Shown here in pieces: positions 8,349-15,745 of a stretch of 64,000 nucleotides of DNA (positions are counted from its first letter, which is position 1; each line of letters begins with the position of its first letter). The notes beneath the pieces are model-generated. The model made no database searches and had not been told where the DNA came from. It was given only the letters and a program-made list of their open reading frames with translations. Source of the stretch: Oceanomicrobium pacificus (GTDB lineage Bacteria > Pseudomonadota > Alphaproteobacteria > Rhodobacterales > Rhodobacteraceae); NCBI RefSeq assembly GCF_009833495.1, contig NZ_WUWG01000006.1:62001-126000 (forward strand), in the 5' to 3' direction. The translations under genes and the position numbers were made by a program.

Positions 8349-9133
8349 CAGGGGGCGGGCCTTTCCACGAGTGCGCAGAGGGGCAGCGACAGGTGGCGCC
8401 CGTCATCCTGTCGCAGCAAGAGGCCTAGCCCCGCATCATGACCGGTGAGCTTGCCGCTCACGGGCGTGCCGTCGGGAAAATGCGGCGGCAGACCGGCAGG
8501 GCGGTCGGTCTCCGCGTCCGGCATGTCGCCGGGCCAGGCGCGGCTGCGCCATGTCTCGTGCAGGGCTTTCATTCCGTCCTCCGACCAGAGATGGATCCAC
8601 ACAAGCACGTGCCGGGCCCAAGCTTCAAGAAGCGCGCGCGCATCGAGCGGCGCGCCTTCGGCCGACAGGGTCGTCACCTCGGGCGCCGCGCCCGGTTCCG
8701 GCCCGCCGGGCGAGGGGGCCAGCGGCAGGTCGAGGGCGAGCACCAGCCAGAGTGGCTCGGCGGCCGGATCGTCACTGTCGGACAGGAGCGCCAGCCGTCC
8801 GCAGGCCGCGCCGTTGACATGGATGCCGCCGGCCCAACCAAGTTGCACCGCGAGTTCGGACGGTCCGAGCTGGCCGATGGCTTCGGCCAGCGCCACCTGT
8901 CCCAGCGGCAGCATCGCGGCGGCCGCATCGAGCGTGGTTTCGGGCACGAGCACCAGAGCCGCCTGCAGGCGCGCGGGCGAGAGCCTGTGGCAGATGAGAC
9001 CGGCCTCGGTTCCGTCGCGGGCGGCCCGTACGGCCTGTGCCACCGGATCGCCATCCGCGGGCGCATCGCGCAGAAGCGGGGGCAGGTCGAGCCTGCCGCC
9101 CAGTCCCGCACCGCCGCGCCCGCGCATGTCCAT
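8348..9133 (-). CDS. Biotin/lipoate-protein-ligase-like protein
   Basis: The protein has 261 residues. The core (about 10-180) resembles the biotin/lipoate A/B ligase fold, with GWAGGIHVNGAACGRL standing where the GGR/GIGINV-type ligand strand is expected. The last 50 residues (GHDAGLGLLLRQDDGRHLSL) resemble a DUF4444-type beta domain. No lipoylated or biotinylated partner lies nearby. Its operon contains an Mrp Fe-S carrier and the locus builds a formate dehydrogenase, so a role in metalloenzyme maturation is possible (inference). A second in-frame ATG is 2 codons downstream. Confidence 0.7.
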   Translation of the reverse strand: MDMRGRGGAGLGGRLDLPPLLRDAPADGDPVAQAVRAARDGTEAGLICHRLSPARLQAALVLVPETTLDAAAAMLPLGQVALAEAIGQLGPSELAVQLGWAGGIHVNGAACGRLALLSDSDDPAAEPLWLVLALDLPLAPSPGGPEPGAAPEVTTLSAEGAPLDARALLEAWARHVLVWIHLWSEDGMKALHETWRSRAWPGDMPDAETDRPAGLPPHFPDGTPVSGKLTGHDAGLGLLLRQDDGRHLSLPLCALVERPAP

Positions 9134-9134
9134 C

Positions 9135-10205
9135 TCAGATGATGCCCCCGTCGATCAGCTTGCGGGCAATGGTCCGGAAGGCACCCGCCTGCGGCCCGTC
9201 GGGTTTCGACACGGTGATCGGCGCGCCCCCGTCGGAGGCCAGACGGATGTCGAGGTCGAGCGGGATTTCACCGAGGAACGGCAGGTCCAGCCGTTCGGCA
9301 TCCGCCTTCGCGCCGCCATGGCCGAAAATATGTGCCTCATGACCGCAATTCGGGCAGGTGTAGGAGGACATGTTCTCGATCATGCCGAGCACCGGCACGT
9401 TCATCTTGTCGAACATGTTGAGCGCCTTGCGCGCGTCCAGAAGCGCGATGTCCTGCGGGGTGGAGACGACGATGGCGCCGGTGACCTCGGCCTTCTGGGA
9501 CAGGGTCATCTGCACGTCGCCGGTGCCGGGCGGCAGATCGACGATCAGCACGTCGAGCTGGCCCCATTGCACTTGTCCGAGCATCTGCTGCAACGCGCCC
9601 ATCAGCATCGGCCCGCGCCAGACGACCGCCTCGTCCTCCTTGACCATCAGGCCGATCGACATGAGCGTCACGCCATGGTTGCGCAGGGGCAGGATCGTCT
9701 TGCCATCGGGGGAGGCCGGGCGACCGGAAATGCCCAGCATGCGGGGCTGCGAGGGGCCGTAAACATCGGCATCGAGCAGCCCGACACGCTTGCCTTCGGC
9801 AGCGAGCGCCACGGCAAGGTTTGCCGAGACGGTCGACTTGCCGACCCCGCCCTTGCCCGAGGCCACCGCGATGATCCGGTTCACGCCCGCAACCTTTTGC
9901 GGTCCGGCCTGCGGTGTCGGATGCCGCCCGACCTTCAGGTCCGGCGGTGCCTTGGGCGCGGCATGGGCGGTCAGCAGCGCAGAGACATTGCCGCTGCCGG
10001 CGAGTTTCTCCACGGCTTCCACCGCGGCGAGTCGGACCGGTTCCATCGCCTTGCCCTGTTCGGCCGCCACCTCGATGACGAACCGGACGCGGCCATCCTC
10101 GACCGTCAGCGCGCGGACCAGATCCGCTTCGATGATCGACTTGCCCGTGGCCGGGTCGGAAATGGTGCGGAGTGCGGCGAGCACATCTTCCCGGGTCAGG
10201 CTCAC
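9135..10205 (-). CDS. apbC: Mrp/ApbC/NBP35-type Fe-S cluster carrier ATPase
   Basis: The protein has 356 residues. Residues 1-80 form an MIP18/DUF59 domain (LTREDVLAALRTISDPATGK). Residues about 110-350 are the P-loop domain with deviant Walker A ASGKGGVGKST and LLDADVYGPSQPRM. CPNCG near 296 supplies the CxxC that bridges a 4Fe-4S cluster in a dimer. Such proteins deliver Fe-S clusters to apo-enzymes in the cytoplasm. Its place next to a formate dehydrogenase with many clusters suggests a dedicated or shared maturation role. It overlaps the DUF6494 stop by ATGA. Confidence 0.88.
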   Translation of the reverse strand: MSLTREDVLAALRTISDPATGKSIIEADLVRALTVEDGRVRFVIEVAAEQGKAMEPVRLAAVEAVEKLAGSGNVSALLTAHAAPKAPPDLKVGRHPTPQAGPQKVAGVNRIIAVASGKGGVGKSTVSANLAVALAAEGKRVGLLDADVYGPSQPRMLGISGRPASPDGKTILPLRNHGVTLMSIGLMVKEDEAVVWRGPMLMGALQQMLGQVQWGQLDVLIVDLPPGTGDVQMTLSQKAEVTGAIVVSTPQDIALLDARKALNMFDKMNVPVLGMIENMSSYTCPNCGHEAHIFGHGGAKADAERLDLPFLGEIPLDLDIRLASDGGAPITVSKPDGPQAGAFRTIARKLIDGGII

Positions 10206-10411
10206 GCATCGCCTCCGGTCTGGATTTCGCCCTCGACCACATGTTCCAGTCCGATCTCCTCGATCGTCAGGACCATGCGGGCCTTCAGCGGCCCGGCGCC
10301 GAGTGCGCCGCCAGCGCGCGCGGCATCAACGGCGCTCTCGATCTCGCGCTGCGAGGTCACCCCCACCTGTTTGAGAAACTTGCGCATCGACATGTTGAAC
10401 TCTTCGCTCAT
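10202..10411 (-). CDS. DUF6494 family small protein
   Basis: The protein has 69 residues starting MSEEFNMSMRKFLKQVGVTS, matching the DUF6494 family. The start is the ATG at 10411 with GGGAGCC upstream; the frame is open further upstream but that part is not protein-like. The compact helical half (MRKFLKQVGVTSQREIE) is followed by a short sheet-like tail. Function unknown. It is first in the operon DUF6494-apbC-ligase-DUF6505 and divergent from the heme c gene. Confidence 0.75.
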   Translation of the reverse strand: MSEEFNMSMRKFLKQVGVTSQREIESAVDAARAGGALGAGPLKARMVLTIEEIGLEHVVEGEIQTGGDA

Positions 10412-10523
10412 CGCTGGCTCCCGTTGGTTCGGTTGCGGCCTTGTGCTGGGCACGACGCCGCTGTCCCGACATATCTGTGGTAAACCGGGCGCGAGGGCAA
10501 GGGCTGCGTCCCAGGGAGGGCCG

Positions 10524-11306
10524 ATGCGGATCGTCGCGAAACTGATGCTGGTGTTGATCCTCTGGTCGCAGGCCGGGGGGACGGGCGCGCAAGAGCGTGT
10601 GTTGGTCCTGTTTCTTGCGCCCGAACTGGCGGAGGCCGGCCTCGGCGCCCATCTGGCGCCGCGCTTCGGGCTGAAGATGAACACACGTGTCACCCTCCGC
10701 CCCGATGACGGTCAACCTGTGGCAGCACCGGATCAGGCGGCCCTGCGGGTGGCGGACGGGGCGTCATCCGATATCGTGCCCCTGTTCCGCGACGCGGACG
10801 GGCGGACCTTCGGGCTTGCCATCGCGCCGGATCTTCCCGCGACGGCGGATGCGGCACGGTTCCGCGACTGGTTGACCGGACCCTCGGGCCAGGCGGCACT
10901 GACCGGATTTGCCGGTGGGGAACTGGCACTCGTCGGGCGCGCGCCAGCCGCCGCGCCGGTGGCGGAGGTCGCGGGCGATGCGGTGGAGGGCGAACGGCTC
11001 GCGCTCTTTCATTGCGGCCGCTGCCATGTGGTGAGCGCGGCCAACCGGTTCGCGGGGATCGGCTCGACCCCCTCTTTCGCGGCGCTGCGCACATTTGCCG
11101 ACTGGCGGGACCGGTTTGCGCGCTTCTGGGAGCTAAATCCGCATCCGAGTTTCACGCAAGTGGAGGGCATCACCCGCCCGTTTCCGGCCCACCGGCCGCC
11201 GCATGTGGCACCGGTCGAGCTGACCCCGCCAGAGGTGCAGGCAATCACCGCCTTTGCATCCACGATTGCACCGGCAGATCTGGGCGCCGAGATCAGCCCG
11301 CGCTAG
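10524..11306 (+). CDS. Exported c-type heme protein with a binding-protein-like N-terminus
   Basis: The protein has 260 residues: signal peptide to about 22, then two parts. Residues 24-140 look like a shrunken ABC binding protein: a first strand with LAPELAEAGLGAHLAPRF, and FRDWLTGPSGQAALTGF (113-129), which closely matches IDWLTGPEGQAAIADF near the end of TupA in the same locus. Residues 150-250 carry one heme c site, CGRCH (164-168). CcmF/CcdA-type maturation in the periplasm is implied. It is convergent with the polyferredoxin gene; their stops overlap by 4 bases. An electron-transfer role for formate oxidation is inferred. Confidence 0.75.
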   Translation: MRIVAKLMLVLILWSQAGGTGAQERVLVLFLAPELAEAGLGAHLAPRFGLKMNTRVTLRPDDGQPVAAPDQAALRVADGASSDIVPLFRDADGRTFGLAIAPDLPATADAARFRDWLTGPSGQAALTGFAGGELALVGRAPAAAPVAEVAGDAVEGERLALFHCGRCHVVSAANRFAGIGSTPSFAALRTFADWRDRFARFWELNPHPSFTQVEGITRPFPAHRPPHVAPVELTPPEVQAITAFASTIAPADLGAEISPR

Positions 11307-13309
11307 TGAAGCTTCGGCGGCGGCCCCTTTGCGGCGTCGCGCTCGCGCAGGTCATCTTCGGTGGTGCGGATGCGCGGGCGCGGGGCGCTCGCGAACGGTT
11401 GCAGGTCGCTATGGGCCTGAGCCGTGACACGGCAATCGTCGCACATGCGGATGAGCCGCGCCTGATCGCTTTTGGCGAACATCGGATGGGCGCCTTCAAG
11501 CTTGGCCACGATCCGGTCGATGGTGCTCTGCACGCCGAAGGCGCGCCCGCATTCGATACATTCCGCGGGGTCTTCCCCGTGCAGGACCGCGTGGCCGAGC
11601 GCGTCTGCACCGGTGGCAAGGCGCGGCTCCAGCGTGATCGCCTGTTCCGGGCAGGCCGCCGCGCAGATCCCGCATTGCAGGCAGGCCGCTTCCTGAAACC
11701 GCAATTCGGGCCGGTCGGGATTGTCGCTGAGCGCCGCCGACGGGCAGAGAGAGGCGCAGGCAAGGCAGAGCGTGCAGGCGTCCCTGTCCACCAGCACCGC
11801 GCCATAGGGCGCACCTTGGGGCAGCGGCAGCACGGCCCCGTCCGCATGCAGGCCCTGCGCGGCCAGCCGCGTGACCGACCGGCGGTCACCCAGCGCCAGA
11901 ACCGGTTGCGGGGCAGGGCCTGTTGCGTCGGGGGCGGTGCCGAGATGATCCGGCAGCGCCACCGGATCGGGCGGCGCTATCCGCGCGACCGGCACCGCGT
12001 CACCGATGATGGCGCGGGCCAGGTCAAGCTCGGCCACCAGATGGTCGGGCCAGCCGCGTCCGGTGTCGAGCAAGTCGATCCGCGCGCAGCCGAGTGCTGC
12101 GGCAAGTGCGGCTTCCGCATGGCCGAACAGGCCCAGTTTCTCGACCGCGAAGGGCAAGAGGTCAGCGGGCAGCCCGTCGCCCATGCGGGCGCAGAGCGCG
12201 ATCCAGTCGCGCCCGTCGCCTGCGTCATGGACAAGGAGCCGCGGGCGGTCGAGGCCCGCCTCCCGCGCGGCGCCGACAAGGGCCGAGAGGCGTGCGAAGA
12301 GATGGTCCACCGGCGGCGCGGCATAGCTGACAGCGCCGGACGGGCAGGCCACCGCGCAGGCGCCGCAGCCCGCGCAAATGCCCGGATCGATTGCCACCGC
12401 ATCGCCATCGGGACGGATCGCGCCGGTCGGGCAGAGGCTGAGGCAACGGGTGCATCCGGTCTGGCCCGCGCGCTCATGGGCGCAGATGAGCGGGTCCAGT
12501 TCGACATGCAGCGTCTTGTCGAACGTGCCTTTGAGCGTCGCGGCCTCGGCGGCCGCGGCCCAGATCTCGGCCGGTCGCGCCGGATCGGCGCGCAGGTATC
12601 CGTCCCGTTTCTCATGAGCGGGGAAGAGCGGTGGTCCGCCGGTCAGATCGAAGATGATGTCGCACTCCGTCGACACGGTGGCGGGGTCAGCATCGAACCG
12701 CATCGGCCCGCGACCGGACGGGTCGCCCGCGCGGAACCCCGATACGGTCAGGAAAAAACCGCCGAGCGATCCGGTGGCGGAACGCACCGCGCCCCGGTGC
12801 ATCTCGACCGTGCGGTGGGCAGGCGGCAGCACGTCCCCGTCATCGGTCATGAGGCAGGTCACCGCCAGATGCTCGGCCAGCCAGGCCGCCACCGGGGCGA
12901 CGGCGTCGCCCGGTCCGATGATCAGGCAGAGACCCGCGGATTGCACCTCCACCGTCCGGTCGGGCGGGGCGGGAACCTGCGCTTCGGCGATGAGTGCGGC
13001 CATTTTCGGAACCGTGCCCGCCGCGTCAGCCGTCCAGCCGGCGCGGTCGCGCAGATCGACGAAGACAGGGTCCGGCAGGCCGAGATCGCCAGCAAGATCG
13101 GAGAAGCGGCGGGCTTCCTGCGCGCAGGCGACCATCAACTCTTCGCCCGCTTCGCTGGCCGCCACCATCGCCGCTTCCGCGCGGTCGATCTCTGTCGTGC
13201 ATAGGGCGGAATGGATGCGCGAACAGCACAGCCCGGTTGCGTCCGCCAGCCGGTCGCGGTCGAGCTTCTGGCTGCCGCTGCAATCGCAGAGCAGGATCGG
13301 TCGCGCCAT
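11303..13309 (-). CDS. Polyferredoxin-like 4Fe-4S protein of the formate dehydrogenase locus
   Basis: The protein has 668 residues, starting at MARPILLCDCSGSQ with GGAGGAG upstream. Four ferredoxin motifs are visible: GCTRCLSLCP, CAGCGACAVACP, CTLCLACASLCP and CLQCGICAAACP. There is also a cysteine-rich N-terminus (CDCSGS, CC) and a C-terminal CIECG plus CDDC pair. No signal peptide, so it acts in the cytoplasm. Homologues regularly sit beside DUF3305/DUF3306 and FDH genes (family knowledge) and probably pass electrons during maturation or reduction. It is divergent from the DUF3305 gene, with 98 bases between them. Confidence 0.85.
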   Translation of the reverse strand: MARPILLCDCSGSQKLDRDRLADATGLCCSRIHSALCTTEIDRAEAAMVAASEAGEELMVACAQEARRFSDLAGDLGLPDPVFVDLRDRAGWTADAAGTVPKMAALIAEAQVPAPPDRTVEVQSAGLCLIIGPGDAVAPVAAWLAEHLAVTCLMTDDGDVLPPAHRTVEMHRGAVRSATGSLGGFFLTVSGFRAGDPSGRGPMRFDADPATVSTECDIIFDLTGGPPLFPAHEKRDGYLRADPARPAEIWAAAAEAATLKGTFDKTLHVELDPLICAHERAGQTGCTRCLSLCPTGAIRPDGDAVAIDPGICAGCGACAVACPSGAVSYAAPPVDHLFARLSALVGAAREAGLDRPRLLVHDAGDGRDWIALCARMGDGLPADLLPFAVEKLGLFGHAEAALAAALGCARIDLLDTGRGWPDHLVAELDLARAIIGDAVPVARIAPPDPVALPDHLGTAPDATGPAPQPVLALGDRRSVTRLAAQGLHADGAVLPLPQGAPYGAVLVDRDACTLCLACASLCPSAALSDNPDRPELRFQEAACLQCGICAAACPEQAITLEPRLATGADALGHAVLHGEDPAECIECGRAFGVQSTIDRIVAKLEGAHPMFAKSDQARLIRMCDDCRVTAQAHSDLQPFASAPRPRIRTTEDDLRERDAAKGPPPKLH

Positions 13310-13407
13310 GGCACTCCTCCCCGGTTGCGGCTTTGACAAGCGCGCGCCGGCCCGCTCATACTCGGGCCCCAACCGCGACACTAGTCGCCGCAACCGGACC
13401 CGTAAAG

Positions 13408-14004
13408 ATGGCCGATCCGACCGACGCTGCCGACCCGACCGCCCGCCGCCAGAGCCTGCCTGTCGGGGTCATCATGACCCGCCGGCCGGGCGTGACGCGC
13501 TGGTCGGCCTGGTCCTGGTCGGTTGCCGCGATCCTGCCCGGTGCCGGCCCCGGGCGCGGCAAGGTCGTGACGCCGGAAGCCGCGGACGGCACGGTCACGC
13601 TGCATGCGGGCACCGCGCGGCTCGACCTGTTCCGCACCGATACCGAAGCCTATCTGACCGCGCTCAACGGCAAGCCGCCGGCACTTTTCGTGATCCTGCG
13701 GCACGCAGGCGGGCAGCCTTCGGGGGAACTTCCTGAACTGGTCAGCGTGACCGCCTCGGCCTACGAGGCGCAGGACTATGCCGACAACGGGGAGGATCTG
13801 GTCGAGCGTGTGCCGCTGCCGCCTGCACTGGAAGACTGGATCCGGGCCTTTGTCGCGACGCATCACCGTGAGGACCCGTTCGTGAAACGCAAGCGCCGCG
13901 ACCACCGCACGCCCGCTGGACCGGACGGGATCGGCGATCCGCGGATCCGGCAGGCAGCCGATATCTACCGCCCGCCCGCAGCCCGCAAGCCGGGGGCGGG
14001 ATGA
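13408..14004 (+). CDS. DUF3305 domain protein
   Basis: The protein has 198 residues. LPVGVIMTRRPGVTRWSAWS, followed by later RLDLFRTDTEAYLTALNGKPP, is the DUF3305 pattern. It has no export signal. DUF3305 and DUF3306 form a conserved pair in formate dehydrogenase clusters; a maturation role is presumed, but the biochemical function is unknown. The stop overlaps the DUF3306 start by ATGA. The ATG at 13408 is chosen because the protein-like part begins there; upstream sequence belongs to the shared promoter region. Confidence 0.8.
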   Translation: MADPTDAADPTARRQSLPVGVIMTRRPGVTRWSAWSWSVAAILPGAGPGRGKVVTPEAADGTVTLHAGTARLDLFRTDTEAYLTALNGKPPALFVILRHAGGQPSGELPELVSVTASAYEAQDYADNGEDLVERVPLPPALEDWIRAFVATHHREDPFVKRKRRDHRTPAGPDGIGDPRIRQAADIYRPPAARKPGAG

Positions 14005-14627
14005 GCCGCCGCCCTGACGGGTCCGAGGGGTTCGCCGCCCGCTGGTCGCGCCGCAAACGCGCCGCGCCGGAGGCGCGCGACAGCGAGGATGCATCCACGG
14101 ACCTTGCGGCACCTGAAAGCGTGGCGGACACCGCGGCGGCCGACCCGGCGGCATGGCCTGACGGACAGTCGGAAGCCGATCTGCTTCAGGCATTGGACCT
14201 GCCCGCGCCCGAGACCGTCCGCGACGGCGCGAGTTTGCAGAAATTCCTGTCGGCCAATGTGCCGCTTCTGTTGCGCCAGCGGGCCTATCGCAGTCTCTGG
14301 CGGTCGCAGCCGGTGCTCGCCAATCTCGACGGGCTGAACGATTATGACGGGGATTTTACTCAGACCGGTGTCAGCGACGGCGTTCTGAAATCCGCCTACC
14401 GGATCGGGAAGGGGTTTCTGGACGACACCACCGGACCGAGGCCCGAGGAGGACCCGCCGGACGACCCTGAAGAGGCATCCGAAGCGGATGTGCCGGAGGT
14501 GGAGCATTCACCTGCTGCGCCGGAGCCGGACGCCGACGCCTCGCCCGTAACAGCGCGGCGCGCCACCGGTCCGCGGATGCGCTTCACACCTGTCGCAGGG
14601 GCCGAAGATGACGCGGACGGCAACTAG
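14001..14627 (+). CDS. DUF3306 domain protein
   Basis: The protein has 208 residues. It begins with the basic segment FAARWSRRKRAAPE, then DLLQALDLPAPETVRDGASL and RQRAYRSLWRSQPVLANLDG near 92-111, as in DUF3306. The ends are acidic and low in complexity. It is translationally coupled to DUF3305. Function unknown; the gene recurs in formate dehydrogenase loci. Confidence 0.8.
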   Translation: MSRRPDGSEGFAARWSRRKRAAPEARDSEDASTDLAAPESVADTAAADPAAWPDGQSEADLLQALDLPAPETVRDGASLQKFLSANVPLLLRQRAYRSLWRSQPVLANLDGLNDYDGDFTQTGVSDGVLKSAYRIGKGFLDDTTGPRPEEDPPDDPEEASEADVPEVEHSPAAPEPDADASPVTARRATGPRMRFTPVAGAEDDADGN

Positions 14628-14748
14628 GGCAGAGCCGCTGCCATTCATGTGACTTGTCAGAAAATGGAATCTGTTTCAGGATGCTTGACCAAAGGGAAGG
14701 GCGTGTCCTGATCTGACCGACCCGACCCGTCCCGTTCGGGAGGACCTG

Positions 14749-15366
14749 TTGACTGACGTGGCCGACCATCGCGACATTGATGTCGAGGACGCCCTGCGGG
14801 CGGACCTGTACGACCTGCTCGGCGTGCTGCTCGCGCGGCCCGCGACCCGCGAAACCCTGCGCACTTGCCAGTCCCTGTCCGGCGATCACACCGACCTCGG
14901 AGCCGCCGTCGCAGAGCTCGCCGCCCGCGCGGCGGAAACCACGCCCAAGGCGGTGGAGCGCGAGTTCAACCGGCTCTTCATCGGCATCGGCCGGGGTGAA
15001 TTGCTGCCCTATGCCAGTTTCTACATGACCGGGTTTCTGAACGAAAAGCCGCTTGCGGTGCTGCGGCAGGACATGGTGGCGCTGTCGATGCGCCGTGCCG
15101 ACAGCGTGTTCGAGCCCGAGGACAATATTGCCAGCCTGTGCGAGATGATGGCCGGGCTGATCCGGGGCCGCTTCGGCGCACCGGCGCCGCTCGGGCGGCA
15201 GAAAGATTTCTATTTCCGGCATCTCGCCCCCTGGGCGGGGCATTTCTTTGCCGACCTCGAAAAGGCCGACGGGGCCTGGTTCTACGCCCCCGTCGGAACG
15301 ATCGGACGCCTGTTCACCGATATCGATGCACAGGCGTTCCGCATGACGGGCGACAGCGCCGCCTGA
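14749..15366 (+). CDS. TorD-family chaperone for formate dehydrogenase
   Basis: The protein has 205 residues from a TTG start with GGGAGG 6 bases upstream. It is all-helical, with the TorD/DmsD pattern EFNRLFIGIGRGELLPYASFY in its middle third (EYxRLFxG...PYxSxY consensus). TorD-like chaperones bind the Tat signal of a molybdo- or tungsto-enzyme and hold it until the cofactor is inserted. Position between DUF3306 and the Tat-bearing genes points to FdhA as the client. Confidence 0.85.
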   Translation: MTDVADHRDIDVEDALRADLYDLLGVLLARPATRETLRTCQSLSGDHTDLGAAVAELAARAAETTPKAVEREFNRLFIGIGRGELLPYASFYMTGFLNEKPLAVLRQDMVALSMRRADSVFEPEDNIASLCEMMAGLIRGRFGAPAPLGRQKDFYFRHLAPWAGHFFADLEKADGAWFYAPVGTIGRLFTDIDAQAFRMTGDSAA

Positions 15367-15421
15367 CCGACCGGTCCCGTTCCGGTCCGGCCAGTAGCGG
15401 CCCAGACGGAGGATGTGACGC

Positions 15422-15613
15422 ATGGATCAGACTGACAAACCCGACCGCGAGGACCGGCGCGCGTTCCTGCGCCTGACGAGCACGGCCGCGCCGGCGGCGC
15501 TTCTGGCCACGGCGGCGGGCGTCGATCCGGCGGCAGCGGCCGAGGAGCAGCCCACGAGCGGGCTGCGGCTGACGCCGCATGTGAAAGCCTATCTCGACAG
15601 CGCGCGGTTCTGA
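15422..15613 (+). CDS. Formate dehydrogenase region Tat-target small protein
   Basis: The protein has 63 residues. A twin-arginine signal DRRAFLRLTS (11-20) is followed by a hydrophobic alanine-rich stretch and a short tail, LTPHVKAYLDSARF. It belongs to the small family of Tat-signal proteins encoded just before FDH alpha subunits. It is probably exported and may be a small accessory or assembly partner; no catalytic residues are evident. GGAGG precedes the start. Confidence 0.8.
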   Translation: MDQTDKPDREDRRAFLRLTSTAAPAALLATAAGVDPAAAAEEQPTSGLRLTPHVKAYLDSARF

Positions 15614-15668
15614 GCCGCGCGGCCCGGAAGGGCCATGCAAAAACAGGGCGCGGTTTGCCATCGCGCCC
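15601..15668 (+). other. Three consecutive hairpins between the Tat-target gene and fdhA
   Basis: CGCGCGG/CCGCGCG (15601-15621) spans the stop codon. GGCCC-GGAA-GGGCC (15621-15634) has a GNRA-type loop. GGGCGCG/CGCGCCC (15646-15668) has a 9-base loop. The first two share one base and cannot both form fully. No T-run follows, so RNA processing or stabilisation fits better than termination. Confidence 0.4.
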
Positions 15669-15745
15669 GGTGACAGAGCCGCCAGCCGCAGCAGAGACGG
15701 CCATAGGCGGTCCGGCCCCGAAGCGGCCATGCCAGGGAGGTTAGA

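Noticed and set aside
8445-11306. 953-codon plus-strand frame across the ligase-like and apbC genes
   Set aside because: Only its last 260 codons (from 10524) look like protein; the rest is antisense to two well-supported genes.
11012-13204. 730-codon plus-strand frame opposite the polyferredoxin gene
   Set aside because: Antisense shadow; the opposite strand has four ferredoxin motifs and a good ribosome site.
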